Assembly (NCBI GenBank): GCA_905202485.1
Contig: CAJKRY010000008.1
Span: 20,751-84,750 of the forward strand
Reading direction: 5' to 3'
From: an uncultured Methanomassiliicoccus sp.
GTDB lineage: Archaea > Thermoplasmatota > Thermoplasmata > Methanomassiliicoccales > Methanomassiliicoccaceae
Length of the DNA stretch: 64,000 nucleotides
The translations under genes were made by a program, and so were the position numbers. The notes under the pieces were generated by a model. That model saw nothing but the letters and a program-made list of their open reading frames with translations, was not told the DNA's origin and searched no databases. Shown one piece after another: positions 17,003 through 25,051 of this stretch; the first letter of the stretch is position 1; each line of letters opens with the position of its first letter.

Positions 17003-17705
17003 AAAAACCACCAAATGATTTCTTGATCTCTTCAACCAGCCTGTTGACTACAAACTCATTAATCTGCTCGCCGAGTTCCTTTGTAGCGTCTTGCGCATCA
17101 CCAACGTAGCCTTTTGGCATGCATCTCTCCGGATCAGACACAATAAGGTAGCCGCAGCTGACGTAATCTCCGCGGCAGGGTGCATTTCTTGCCAAGTCAG
17201 GACAGATATGCATAACTCGTGAAGTCTCAACCTTTCCACCGTGTCCATCCCCTCTCTGATCAATGGGAAACTCGTCCACCAGATCATAGTCGGACAGCAG
17301 CATGATTTTTACGTCCCTCTTTTCAGCGACTTCTGCGCAGCCCTGCCTTAAAGCATTAAGGTGTGAGGAACCGGCATGACCGCTGATAATTACAATTTTG
17401 TCAGCACCGTTGTCAATCAGAGAATTAAGGACGTCGATGGCAAGATGCATCGTCGTAAGAAATGAAATGGAAATTGTCCCCGGCATGTTTTTTGTAGAAG
17501 AATGATGCGCATACCTGATCGAGGGAGCAACAAGACCGTCGATCAATTCTGCAACTTTATCAGCAACATATTCAGGCTGGACAGAGTCTGTACACAGAGG
17601 CAGATGTCCTCCGTGGGCCTCGGTTGCTCCGATAGGCAGAAGAATTACCGGCTTCTTAGTCATTGCTTCCTTGAACTGGACAGAAGATAAGGAGTCTAAA
17701 CGCAT
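16995..17705 (-). CDS. Creatininase-family amidohydrolase (ArfB-like)
   Basis: About 236 residues from the ATG at 17705. Metal ligands appear in LPIGATEAHGGHLPLCTDS and in the SGHAGSSH loop, the creatininase signature. In methanogens this family includes ArfB, which deformylates an early riboflavin/F420 precursor. ArfB function is plausible beside rpiA, which handles pentose phosphates, but not proven. The longer frame to 17825 overlaps another small gene and lacks family similarity, so it is rejected. Confidence 0.75.
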   Translation of the reverse strand: MRLDSLSSVQFKEAMTKKPVILLPIGATEAHGGHLPLCTDSVQPEYVADKVAELIDGLVAPSIRYAHHSSTKNMPGTISISFLTTMHLAIDVLNSLIDNGADKIVIISGHAGSSHLNALRQGCAEVAEKRDVKIMLLSDYDLVDEFPIDQRGDGHGGKVETSRVMHICPDLARNAPCRGDYVSCGYLIVSDPERCMPKGYVGDAQDATKELGEQINEFVVNRLVEEIKKSFGGFYE

Positions 17706-17709
17706 AAGA

Positions 17710-17859
17710 TCACTTTTTCCGGACTTCGATGAGTTTTGTACCGCAGACCGGACATACTCCTTTCTCAAGAGCATCAAGACCAAATTTTTCCTTGAGCTCT
17801 TTATTTTTAGTTTCGAGCTGGTCATTGTCTAAATTCCGGTTACATTGAGGGCAATACAC
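17710..17859 (-). CDS. Small two-CxxC zinc-ribbon protein
   Basis: A 49-residue frame with GTG start at 17859, beginning MYCPQCNRNLDNDQ and ending KGVCPVCGTKLIEVRKK, so two CPxC motifs about 30 residues apart could bind one zinc. It ends 5 bp before the creatininase-family start. An ATATAA element near 17882-17888 would start transcription almost at the GTG, giving a leaderless mRNA. Role unknown; tiny zinc ribbons often accompany archaeal metabolic operons. Confidence 0.6.
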   Translation of the reverse strand: MYCPQCNRNLDNDQLETKNKELKEKFGLDALEKGVCPVCGTKLIEVRKK

Positions 17860-17949
17860 ACGTCAAGAACATCAATTCTCAAATATAACTCTATTCAAAA
17901 CCCCCAACCGCTTCGCAAGTATCATATTACAATGGAAGGATAGCACAAC

Positions 17950-18633
17950 GTGAATTTAGCAGCTCTCTATTCCGGCGGAAAAGACTCAACCTTTGCAGCA
18001 TATCTGATGGAGCAGCAGGGGCATGGAGTAGAATTTTTAGTCAGTGTAGTGCCGGACAACATATATTCGTGGATGTTTCACACCCCCAATCTTAATCTGA
18101 TTCCGGCTATGGCAGAAGCAATGAACAAAAAGTATGTCAGCGTGGAAAGCCGCGGAGAAGAAAAAGAAGAGCTAGCGGCGCTGAAGTCTGTTTTAGAAAA
18201 TTTAGAAGTTGACGGTATAATCACGGGAGCTATCGCTTCAGACTATCAATGGGACAGGATCAACCATATCTGCGAAGACCTCGGCCTGAGAGTGTTTTCA
18301 CCGCTGTGGAGAAAGGATCCGCTGATCCTCATGGAAAATATGATTGAAAGCGGAATCAAAGCTGTCATAGCTACCGTAGCAGCAGAAGGATTGAATGAAA
18401 AATGGCTCGGTAGAGAACTGAACTCCCAGACCCTGGAAGATTTGAAGGTTCTTAATGAAAAATACAAAGTCAGCGTATCAGGAGAAGGGGGAGAGTATGA
18501 ATCGCTGACGCTGGACTCTCCGCTTCATAAAAAATCACTGGAAATAATGTCATTTGAAGTAATCGAATCAAGAGACAATTCAAGAATGCATGTAAAGGAA
18601 GCAGCGCTCAGAGACAAGACTCCCTCATCCTGA
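17950..18633 (+). CDS. dph6: Diphthine--ammonia ligase (Dph6)
   Basis: A 227-residue N-type ATP pyrophosphatase. The PP-loop is LYSGGKDSTFAAYLM at residues 6-20, and EGGEYESLTLDSPL near 178 is the signature of the DPH6/MJ0570 family. It catalyses the last step of diphthamide formation on elongation factor aEF2. The start is GTG. The 3' end overlaps the convergent peroxiredoxin by 9 bp. Confidence 0.9.
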   Translation: MNLAALYSGGKDSTFAAYLMEQQGHGVEFLVSVVPDNIYSWMFHTPNLNLIPAMAEAMNKKYVSVESRGEEKEELAALKSVLENLEVDGIITGAIASDYQWDRINHICEDLGLRVFSPLWRKDPLILMENMIESGIKAVIATVAAEGLNEKWLGRELNSQTLEDLKVLNEKYKVSVSGEGGEYESLTLDSPLHKKSLEIMSFEVIESRDNSRMHVKEAALRDKTPSS

Positions 18634-19104
18634 TATATCCTTGCAGACGCTGAGAATTTCATCGTAGTCGGGTTCCAAAGCAGGGTTGTCGGTTACCCAT
18701 TTGTAAATAAGTACTCCCTCTTTGTTTATAATAAACACAGCTCTTTTCGATCTTCCTTCCAGGTAGCCGATGTCTCCCTCCAGCACGCCGTAGAGATCTG
18801 TTACTGCGGCATCAAAATCAGCCAGCAGAGGAAAAGGAATCATAATTCTTGTTTTCCATCCTACATGAGTGAAAGTACTGTTGGTGGAAATTCCTAAAAT
18901 CTGTACACCAAGCTCTTTCAGCTGAGGATACATTTCACTGAGCTTCATGAATTCAACGGTGCACATCATGCCGAAGTCAGACTGATAAAAAGCAAGAATC
19001 GTGACGTGTGAAGCGTAAACGTCGCTGAGCCGGATCATAGCCGTACTGGCCTCGGGAAGCTCAAAATCAGGTACCAGCTCTCCAACTTCAATAGTCTTCG
19101 ACAT
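18625..19104 (-). CDS. Peroxiredoxin (AhpC/TSA, Bcp-like)
   Basis: A 159-residue thioredoxin-fold peroxidase with the start VGELVPDFELPE and peroxidatic Cys in SDFGMMCTVEF (residue about 48). The usual PxxxT before that Cys is altered to SDFGM, so activity may differ from standard Bcp proteins. Later motifs ILGISTNS, FPLLADFD and RAVFIINKEG fit. A nine-bp inverted repeat at 19117-19138 lies directly upstream and probably controls it. Confidence 0.85.
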   Translation of the reverse strand: MSKTIEVGELVPDFELPEASTAMIRLSDVYASHVTILAFYQSDFGMMCTVEFMKLSEMYPQLKELGVQILGISTNSTFTHVGWKTRIMIPFPLLADFDAAVTDLYGVLEGDIGYLEGRSKRAVFIINKEGVLIYKWVTDNPALEPDYDEILSVCKDISG

Positions 19105-19116
19105 GCATGATACATA

Positions 19117-19138
19117 GATCTAGAAGTATTTCTAGATC
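19117..19138 (-). promoter_or_regulatory. Palindromic operator upstream of peroxiredoxin
   Basis: GATCTAGAA-GTAT-TTCTAGATC, nine-bp perfect arms. It lies 13 bp before the peroxiredoxin ATG and just after a T/A-rich stretch (19141-19156) that can serve as a TATA element. A regulator bound here would cover the expected start site, as for a redox-responsive repressor. The palindrome is seen; the regulator is unknown. Confidence 0.6.
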
Positions 19139-19141
19139 ATT

Positions 19142-19239
19142 AAAAAATAAAAAAACATGGAGGCGTTTGAGAAAGACGGGCATCAATCTCAAACCGCGGG
19201 ATGACACAAGCTTGTGAGATCGTACCTCACAACCTCCAT
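19142..19239 (-). ncRNA. Candidate small structured RNA, three-way junction
   Basis: On the minus strand a TATA box (19259-19266) predicts transcription from about 19238. That is exactly where a closed structure begins. The outer stem is ATGGAGG/CCTCCAT (19157-19163 with 19233-19239). Arm 1 is TTGTGAG/CTCACAA (19212-19218 with 19226-19232). Arm 2 is GTTTGAGA/TCTCAAAC (19165-19172 with 19187-19194). A T-rich run (19142-19156) follows as a terminator. No TTCRA loop, no box C/D pair and no open frame explain it. No Rfam class was recognised. Confidence 0.6.
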
Positions 19240-19299
19240 ATCATAATCACACGCTTCGGTATATAACCGATTTGGGGAGGGGTCGGTGAAAGTACCTCC

Positions 19300-20958
19300 T
19301 TATTTTTTCTTAATTTTGTGACGCACTTTTACAGCCTCTCCGCGCCTGCTATCAGCCATTTCTGAGCCGGACATCAGAGACACGCCAGCACCTGCTAATT
19401 CACCGTTTCTTCTGATGACGACTTCATCTCCGGGGCGGATACGCTCGTCTGCAGAGACAATTCCCACAGAAAAGAGGCTGCCAGTAAGGTCAAAATCACC
19501 AATTTCGATCACATTGAGATTTAATTGTGAAAGTACCTCCGCCCCCTCAAGGGTCAAAGATACCATTCCGCGCTCGGGAGTGAGCATTCCGAGCTGGACG
19601 CCGTCCCTCATGATTTTGAGGTAGGGGTACTTTCCCACAACAGAAGCGTTGTCCAGCATCGCCGCGCCTTCTTTTCCGAACTGATATCTGCACATCGAAC
19701 GCATCATCTCAATACGATCCACGGCCCGCGGCACTTTCTCCGCCTTTGAACATTCTTCCACCAGAACTTCCCGCAGCTTAGAAAGGGCTTCCGGCGAAGT
19801 GGCAGAATTGCCTTCAGAAGTGTCTATGCAATCCACGACCTCCTGGACAAACTCGCTTTCAGATCCAAGGTTGCAGATGATCTTTTCAAAGCCGAATGAG
19901 GCGACGTGTTTGACCAGCTTCTGAATCATGTCAACTTCCTCAAGATCCCAGTTGCCTGTGACCGGAATATCATACTGGGAAGCGGGATAGAACATCTCAT
20001 ACTCTCTGGGAACTGTTCCCAATGGAGATGTAATTATAAGCTCCTGAATGACACAAGAGTTGGGAACGGAAAGCAGAACTTCCTCAAACAGCCTGTGGCT
20101 CTTTGAAGTGTAGTAAGGCTTCTTGGCAGAGCAGGGAATCATCAGGAGAACCTTCTTGTGTTTCGGCGGCTCCCATCTTTCCATCACTCTTTCCCTGAAT
20201 CTTCTGACATCCGGCCTCATGAGGGAAGATTTGGAGTTGCAGCAGAAGTTCGGTCCGGTGACTGAAGTAAAACGCTCCTGAAAGGAGTAGTACTCTAAAT
20301 CAAAAAGCCTTAGGGCGGCAACAGCCCAGGCGGAAGCGTTGACTCTTGTTTCCACAAGCTCTCTCAGCCTGCCGAGGCCGATCATATGCCTGACGAGAGC
20401 GAGCTCATTGGAAACTTCGGTCATATTCCGCTCAAGAAGAGACTCCTGAGATATTCCTAAGTCTGAAGCTTTGTAAGTTCCAGAGGGCAGAGTAGTGAAG
20501 TCTTTTGCCGTTTCATAAAGCACCCTGGAATTATCAAAGAGGTCTATCCCGCAGTATGCTAAAAGAGCAAGATTAGCAGGCTCCATCAGACCAGGGGCGA
20601 AAATGAGCTTGTTGTAGCCGATTTTGGACCTTAATGCCGCAATGGAATCAACAAAGGCCCTGGCATCCCTTTTCAGTTCAAAGGAGTTATCAAGGATGGC
20701 AACATCTTCATCCAAAACAGGTTCGTTCTGAGACTTCCTGTCAAAGGGTGTGTGGATATCGCCGCTGAATCTGGAAAGCTGAAGACCGTTGTTGAAAATC
20801 ATCAGGCCTTCGTTCCACAATTCTTTGAGATCAGCAGCCGGAGGGGCGGGAAAGCTGGCAGTATCTGAATATACAATATTTGGAAATTTAATGACTGTCT
20901 GTTCCGTCATCCATTTTCCTGCACGCGCTAAACCACTACGGTCAGTGACCTCGATCAT
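19300..20958 (-). CDS. arcS: Archaeosine synthase subunit alpha
   Basis: A 552-residue protein of the TGT-related family. It has the ArcS hallmark PCSAKKPYYTSKSH near residue 275, where lysine attaches to preQ0 at tRNA position 15, and a C-terminal PUA RNA-binding domain (VVGKYPYLKIMRDGVQLG through DEVVIRRNGELAGAG). It makes the archaeosine precursor in the tRNA D-loop after TgtA inserts preQ0. The tail is rich in basic residues (VRHKIKKK). A radical-SAM partner gene is not in this window. Confidence 0.88.
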   Translation of the reverse strand: MIEVTDRSGLARAGKWMTEQTVIKFPNIVYSDTASFPAPPAADLKELWNEGLMIFNNGLQLSRFSGDIHTPFDRKSQNEPVLDEDVAILDNSFELKRDARAFVDSIAALRSKIGYNKLIFAPGLMEPANLALLAYCGIDLFDNSRVLYETAKDFTTLPSGTYKASDLGISQESLLERNMTEVSNELALVRHMIGLGRLRELVETRVNASAWAVAALRLFDLEYYSFQERFTSVTGPNFCCNSKSSLMRPDVRRFRERVMERWEPPKHKKVLLMIPCSAKKPYYTSKSHRLFEEVLLSVPNSCVIQELIITSPLGTVPREYEMFYPASQYDIPVTGNWDLEEVDMIQKLVKHVASFGFEKIICNLGSESEFVQEVVDCIDTSEGNSATSPEALSKLREVLVEECSKAEKVPRAVDRIEMMRSMCRYQFGKEGAAMLDNASVVGKYPYLKIMRDGVQLGMLTPERGMVSLTLEGAEVLSQLNLNVIEIGDFDLTGSLFSVGIVSADERIRPGDEVVIRRNGELAGAGVSLMSGSEMADSRRGEAVKVRHKIKKK

Positions 20959-21043
20959 GCCGAGATTATAGGATTCTAAACTTAAAACAATGCCACAGGG
21001 AGAATATATGCGAGAGCTTAATAGGGAGGGAGAATATTCTCAG

Positions 21044-21982
21044 ATGACCAGCATGAGCTTCAAAGGTATGGACATAATTTCTATTTCTGACCTCACGAAA
21101 GATCAGATAGAGGAAATACTGAATCTGGCTAACAAGATGATTCCATATGCCAAAGGGGAAAAGACCACCAAGGCATTAGAAGGGAGAATTCTAGCAAATC
21201 TCTTCTTTGAACCTTCCACGAGGACTAGGATCTCATTTGAGAGCGCCATGATCAGGCTCGGAGGAAGCAACATCGGGATAACCGACCAGCAGAACTCATC
21301 CGTAGCCAAGGGAGAAACTCTCGCCGACACAATTCGTACAGTGGAATGCTATGCTGATGCGATAGTGCTGAGACATCCCAAAGAAGGAGCTGCAAGACTT
21401 GCCGCTAAATTCTCTGAAAAACCAGTCATCAACTGCGGAGACGGCCCCGGCCAGCATCCGACTCAGACATTGGTGGATCTTTTTACAATGAGAAGAGAGC
21501 AGGGAAGCATGAAAGACAAGAATGTAGTGCTTGTCGGCGATTTGAAGTACGGCCGCACTGTGCATTCTCTCGTCGAAGCTTTAGCCCTTTTCGGAGCTAA
21601 CTTAACGTTCGTAGCGCCGGACATCCTGCAGATACCTCAGGAAAGCGTCAAGCTTCTGGAAAAGGCAGGGATCTCAATCAATCTGGAAAGCAGCCTGGAA
21701 AATGCCATCGCTGATGCAGATGTCCTTTATGTCACAAGAATACAGAAAGAAAGATTTCCGGATCAAAGCGAGTATGAGAAAGTTGCTGGCAGCTACAAAG
21801 TGGACAACGCCGTGCTGAGAGAGGCCAAGAAGAGTCTGACGATCATGCACCCGCTACCGAGAGTTGACGAAATCGCGCCGGAAGTTGATTACACTGAGAA
21901 TGCCAAATATTTCAAGCAGACTTTTAATGCCGTTCCTATCAGGATGGCTATTCTTTCACTGATCATAGGAGGGCAAATATGA
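21044..21982 (+). CDS. pyrB: Aspartate carbamoyltransferase catalytic subunit
   Basis: Forms carbamoyl aspartate in pyrimidine synthesis. The carbamoyl-phosphate site is FEPSTRTRISFESAM, and the aspartate side shows GDGPGQHPTQTLVDLFT and MHPLPRVDEI. The start is put at the ATG at 21044, about ten bases after GGGAGGGAG; the frame extends 18 codons upstream with no similarity. It overlaps pyrI by 4 bp. Confidence 0.95.
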   Translation: MTSMSFKGMDIISISDLTKDQIEEILNLANKMIPYAKGEKTTKALEGRILANLFFEPSTRTRISFESAMIRLGGSNIGITDQQNSSVAKGETLADTIRTVECYADAIVLRHPKEGAARLAAKFSEKPVINCGDGPGQHPTQTLVDLFTMRREQGSMKDKNVVLVGDLKYGRTVHSLVEALALFGANLTFVAPDILQIPQESVKLLEKAGISINLESSLENAIADADVLYVTRIQKERFPDQSEYEKVAGSYKVDNAVLREAKKSLTIMHPLPRVDEIAPEVDYTENAKYFKQTFNAVPIRMAILSLIIGGQI

Positions 21983-22434
21983 GAGACTTCAGAGTGACTC
22001 CGATCCGTAATGGTACAGTTATCGATCACATCGAGTGCGGACAGGCACTGAAAGTGCTGCACATCATGGGCGTGGGAGAAGTCAGATCCACCATATCTGT
22101 TCTGATGCATGTCCCTTCCAAAGACGGCGGATGGAAAGACGTCGTCAAGGTGGAAGACCGCGAACTTGATCCCAGAGAAGTTGACAAGATATCATTGCTG
22201 GCACCGAATGCCACCATCAATATCATAAGAGATTTCAATGTGGCTGAAAAGTACAAGGTGAAAATGCCGGAAGTCGTAAAGGGCATTGTAAAATGCGACA
22301 ATCCCAACTGCATCACAAATGTTCAGAGGGAGCCTGTAGATACAGAATTCATCGTTGAATCCAAGTCTCCGGTCGTATTGAGATGCCTATATTGCGACCG
22401 CATCCAGGGAGACTTCACGGAGCGCTTAATCTGA
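21979..22434 (+). CDS. pyrI: Aspartate carbamoyltransferase regulatory subunit
   Basis: A 151-residue PyrI with the nucleotide-binding N-domain (RVTPIRNGTVIDHIECGQAL) and the zinc domain with four cysteines in KCDNPNCITN and LRCLYCDRI. It assembles with PyrB to give an allosteric enzyme. It is coupled at both ends: 4 bp overlap with pyrB and a 1-bp overlap with the next gene. Confidence 0.96.
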   Translation: MRDFRVTPIRNGTVIDHIECGQALKVLHIMGVGEVRSTISVLMHVPSKDGGWKDVVKVEDRELDPREVDKISLLAPNATINIIRDFNVAEKYKVKMPEVVKGIVKCDNPNCITNVQREPVDTEFIVESKSPVVLRCLYCDRIQGDFTERLI

Positions 22435-22967
22435 TGGGCTCGAAAGTTTACGTTGTAACTGGAATGCCGGGAGCTGGCAAAGAAGAGTTTGCCCAGACGG
22501 CAGTCGGCATCGGCTACTCTCTGATCAGAATGGGAGATGTCGTACGCGAAGAGGCCGCCAAGCAGGGAATAGAAATGGATGATCGCGGAGTCGGAGGCTT
22601 TGCCTCTGACGAGCGGCAGAAATACGGTGCAGATGTCTGGGCCAAGCGCTGCCTGCAGCGCATTGAAAGCAATTCAGTCATTGACGGCTGCCGCAGCCTT
22701 GCTGAAATGAAACTATTCAAAGAAAAGTTCGGAAACGACTCGATACTGGTAGCAGTTGAAGCTCCTGCTGAGACGAGATTCGAAAGGCTGCAGAAGCGCG
22801 GCAGATCTGATGCTCCTAAAACATTTGAAGAGTTTAATGAAAGGGATCTGCGTGAGATAGGCTGGGGTCTGGCAGACTTGATAAAATCTGCAGATCTGAC
22901 CATAATCAACGATAGTTCCCTAGAGGATTTTCACGAGAAAGTCAGAAAGGAAATCAGCCATGATTAA
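22434..22967 (+). CDS. UPF0200-type nucleotide kinase-like ATPase
   Basis: About 177 residues, beginning MGSKVYVVTGMPGAGKEEFA, a P-loop GMPGAGKE typical of the UPF0200 group related to adenylate and dephospho-CoA kinases. The lid-like segment LQKRGRSDAPKTFEEFNERD supports it. The ATG at 22434 shares its A with the pyrI stop. The kinase substrate is not established for this family. Confidence 0.8.
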   Translation: MGSKVYVVTGMPGAGKEEFAQTAVGIGYSLIRMGDVVREEAAKQGIEMDDRGVGGFASDERQKYGADVWAKRCLQRIESNSVIDGCRSLAEMKLFKEKFGNDSILVAVEAPAETRFERLQKRGRSDAPKTFEEFNERDLREIGWGLADLIKSADLTIINDSSLEDFHEKVRKEISHD

Positions 22968-23226
22968 GTACAAAGTTGTCCAGCTCTGCCAACAGGATGC
23001 ACTTTCTATAATTCCGATCGAGAGAATTGCAATCGAGATGGATAAAACGGCTGGATGTCTGATTGAAAAGGGATTTTCAGCTGATAATCAGGGAGTTATG
23101 GTCACTGCCTCAAAGGACAAGATCGCAGTCTCCATTTACAAAAACGGCAGGATTCTGGTAAGCGGCACAACCTCAAAAGAAACGGCGGAAGAAATAGCCC
23201 AAGATGTCTACTCTCTTCAGGAATAG
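22960..23226 (+). CDS. Small protein resembling one TBP half-repeat
   Basis: An 88-residue protein overlapping the UPF0200 gene by 8 bp. Its C-terminal half, DKIAVSIYKNGRILVSGTTS followed by a helix (KETAEEIAQDVYSLQ), has the strand-strand-helix pattern of a single TATA-binding-protein half-repeat, in which ALIFSSGKMVVTGAKS is the usual form. No dimer partner is visible. It could be a nucleic-acid or protein-binding helix-grip domain. Function unknown. Confidence 0.6.
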   Translation: MIKYKVVQLCQQDALSIIPIERIAIEMDKTAGCLIEKGFSADNQGVMVTASKDKIAVSIYKNGRILVSGTTSKETAEEIAQDVYSLQE

Positions 23227-23299
23227 ACATAACTTTTACGCTTCCAAGGAATAGAAACTATCACGGCCTAGCTTTATATCATAGAGTAGATTCGGTAGC

Positions 23300-24025
23300 G
23301 TGATCACACTAACAAGCCTACTTGTGGTCCTGGTATTATGTATTGTGCTTTCAGCACTCTCGTTTTATTTTGGACTTCTAACCAAAAGTGGATCAATAGC
23401 CTCATTTTTTGTGGGACTGGCTATAGGCGTCTTAGGCGCCCCCAGCTGGTTAGTTTTACTCATATTATTTGCACTGCTGGGCTTCATAGTCACTAAATTC
23501 AGGATGGGCTTGAAACAGGAGCTCGGAGTTCAGGAAGGAAAGAAAGGAGAGAGAACATACAAAAATGTCATCGCCAACAGCTTAGTGCCTTTGCTGGCAG
23601 CTATCGGCGCCTTTGTTCTCGGAGAAGAATACTACACCCTAATGGCAGTAGCTTACATTGCCTCAATTTCCGTGGCAGCCGCAGACACCGTAGCAAGCGA
23701 AGTGGGAAGCCTGTCCCCTAAGGTATATATGATCACCACCGGCAAGAAGGTCAAAGCCGGCATAGACGGAGGGATTTCTCTTGAAGGAACCATTGCCTGC
23801 ATAGCAGGAGGCATCGTCGCCGCATATATGGGCTGCTCCCTCATCCTCTCAGAGCTGTGGGGAACCACATTTATAATCCTCGGTGTGATCGGAATCATCG
23901 GCTGCATGATCGACAGCCTTATCGGAGCTACGCTGGAAAGGCGGGGCATAGTCGGAAAGCTTGGAACTAATGTACTTTCAATGGCCTGCGGAGCAGTAAT
24001 TGCACTGGCGATATGGGCATTCTAA
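23300..24025 (+). CDS. DUF92-family membrane protein
   Basis: A 241-residue protein with about six helices and the DUF92 pattern: GLLTKSGSIASFFVGLAIG, then RTYKNVIANSLVPLLAA, then AAADTVASEVGSLS and GTIACIAGGIVAAYMG. Plant and cyanobacterial relatives (VTE6) use CTP or phosphorylated prenols, so a prenyl-phosphate role is possible near the isoprenoid cluster, but that is inference. Start is GTG. Confidence 0.75.
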   Translation: MITLTSLLVVLVLCIVLSALSFYFGLLTKSGSIASFFVGLAIGVLGAPSWLVLLILFALLGFIVTKFRMGLKQELGVQEGKKGERTYKNVIANSLVPLLAAIGAFVLGEEYYTLMAVAYIASISVAAADTVASEVGSLSPKVYMITTGKKVKAGIDGGISLEGTIACIAGGIVAAYMGCSLILSELWGTTFIILGVIGIIGCMIDSLIGATLERRGIVGKLGTNVLSMACGAVIALAIWAF

Positions 24026-24031
24026 TCAGAA

Positions 24032-24045
24032 AGGTATAAATACAA
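24032..24045 (+). promoter_or_regulatory. 5S rRNA promoter
   Basis: A TATA element tataaata at 24035-24042 lies about 27 bp before the predicted 5' end of the 5S rRNA, the standard archaeal spacing. Confidence 0.8.
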
Positions 24046-24065
24046 AGTCGTCATCGTCTATTTTG

Positions 24066-24188
24066 GTATGACGGCCAGAGCGGCGGGGATACACCCGGTC
24101 CCATCTGAACCCGGAAGTTAAGCCCGCCTGCGTTTCATGTTGTACTGCGGTGCGCGAGCCCGCGGGAACCATGAGACGCTGTCAGCCA
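24066..24188 (+). rRNA. rrf: 5S ribosomal RNA (solo)
   Basis: The 5S core is recognised: GGTCCCATCTGAACCCGGAA then GTTAAGCCCGCCTGCG. Helix I forms between TGACGGC (24069-24075) and GCTGTCA (24178-24184). A T-run at 24190-24196 terminates it. No 16S or 23S gene is nearby, so the rRNA genes are unlinked, as is known for Thermoplasmata. Ends are accurate to a few bases. Confidence 0.93.
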
Positions 24189-24189
24189 C

Positions 24190-24196
24190 TTTTTTT
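24190..24196 (+). terminator. Oligo-T terminator of 5S rRNA
   Basis: Seven consecutive T residues directly follow the 3' end of the 5S helix, the usual archaeal termination signal. Confidence 0.75.
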
Positions 24197-24268
24197 ACAC
24201 ATTATTTTTAGAGGCTAAGCCATCCTGAACATTTAATATCGTGAACGTCATGCGTGATTTTGTTTCAG

Positions 24269-25051
24269 ATGATGCTAATAAAGCTAGGCGGTAGCGTAAT
24301 AACCGACAAAACAAAATATAAAACGCTTCGGACTGACGTGCTTGAAAGGCTTGCCAAGGAGATTAAAGCTTCAGGTAAAGATGTTGTCCTTGTGCACGGC
24401 GCCGGTTCCTATGGTCACATAATCGCCGCTGAAAATGAGATTCAGAAAGGATTTCTGAGAGATTCACAGGTTCCGGCAGCTTCGCAGATCATGGAAGACG
24501 TCAGAACTCTAGATTCAGAAGTCATTAAATGCTTCAACAGCGCGGGTATGCCGTGCGTATCGCTTCCGCCAAGTGCCATAGCGAAGCTGCAGTCAGGAAA
24601 ACTGAATGAACTGGACTGCAGAGTTTTTGAGGATTATTTGGACATAGGCATAATGCCGGTCACATTTGGAGATGTATGCCTAGATTCAGAAAGAAAATTC
24701 GGCATCTGTTCCGGCGACCAGCTGATGACCAGAATTGCCGAGCACTTCAAACCGGAGATCACCATCTTCTGCACAGACGTCGACGGAGTTTATACTTCAG
24801 ACCCGTATTCAAATAAAAATGCAGAATTGATCAAAGTAATAAATCAAAAAGTCCTTGATGATCTTCCGAGAACGCAGCACTGTGCTGATGTGACAGGGAG
24901 CATTTTCAAAAAAATAGAACACATGATGAACATTGCTGAATACAGCAGAGCAGTGGTTATCAACGGCTTGGTCCCTGGGCGCCTGAAATCCGCCTTGTGC
25001 GACGAGGATGTAATCGGATCCAGAGTGGAGGGTTGCAATGAAAGGAATTGA
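24269..25051 (+). CDS. ipk: Isopentenyl phosphate kinase
   Basis: An amino-acid-kinase-fold enzyme of about 260 residues. MMLIKLGGSVITDK starts the fold, and HGAGSYGH carries the histidine that distinguishes isopentenyl phosphate kinases. It phosphorylates isopentenyl phosphate to IPP in the archaeal mevalonate pathway. A start at 24269 (or 24272) fits the family better than the GTG at 24254. It overlaps fni by 14 bp. Confidence 0.92.
   Translation: MMLIKLGGSVITDKTKYKTLRTDVLERLAKEIKASGKDVVLVHGAGSYGHIIAAENEIQKGFLRDSQVPAASQIMEDVRTLDSEVIKCFNSAGMPCVSLPPSAIAKLQSGKLNELDCRVFEDYLDIGIMPVTFGDVCLDSERKFGICSGDQLMTRIAEHFKPEITIFCTDVDGVYTSDPYSNKNAELIKVINQKVLDDLPRTQHCADVTGSIFKKIEHMMNIAEYSRAVVINGLVPGRLKSALCDEDVIGSRVEGCNERN

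Noticed and set aside
19142..19239. The three-helix RNA as a tRNA
   Set aside because: It has a seven-bp closing stem but no T-loop TTCRA, no D-arm and no anticodon arm of normal size on either strand.
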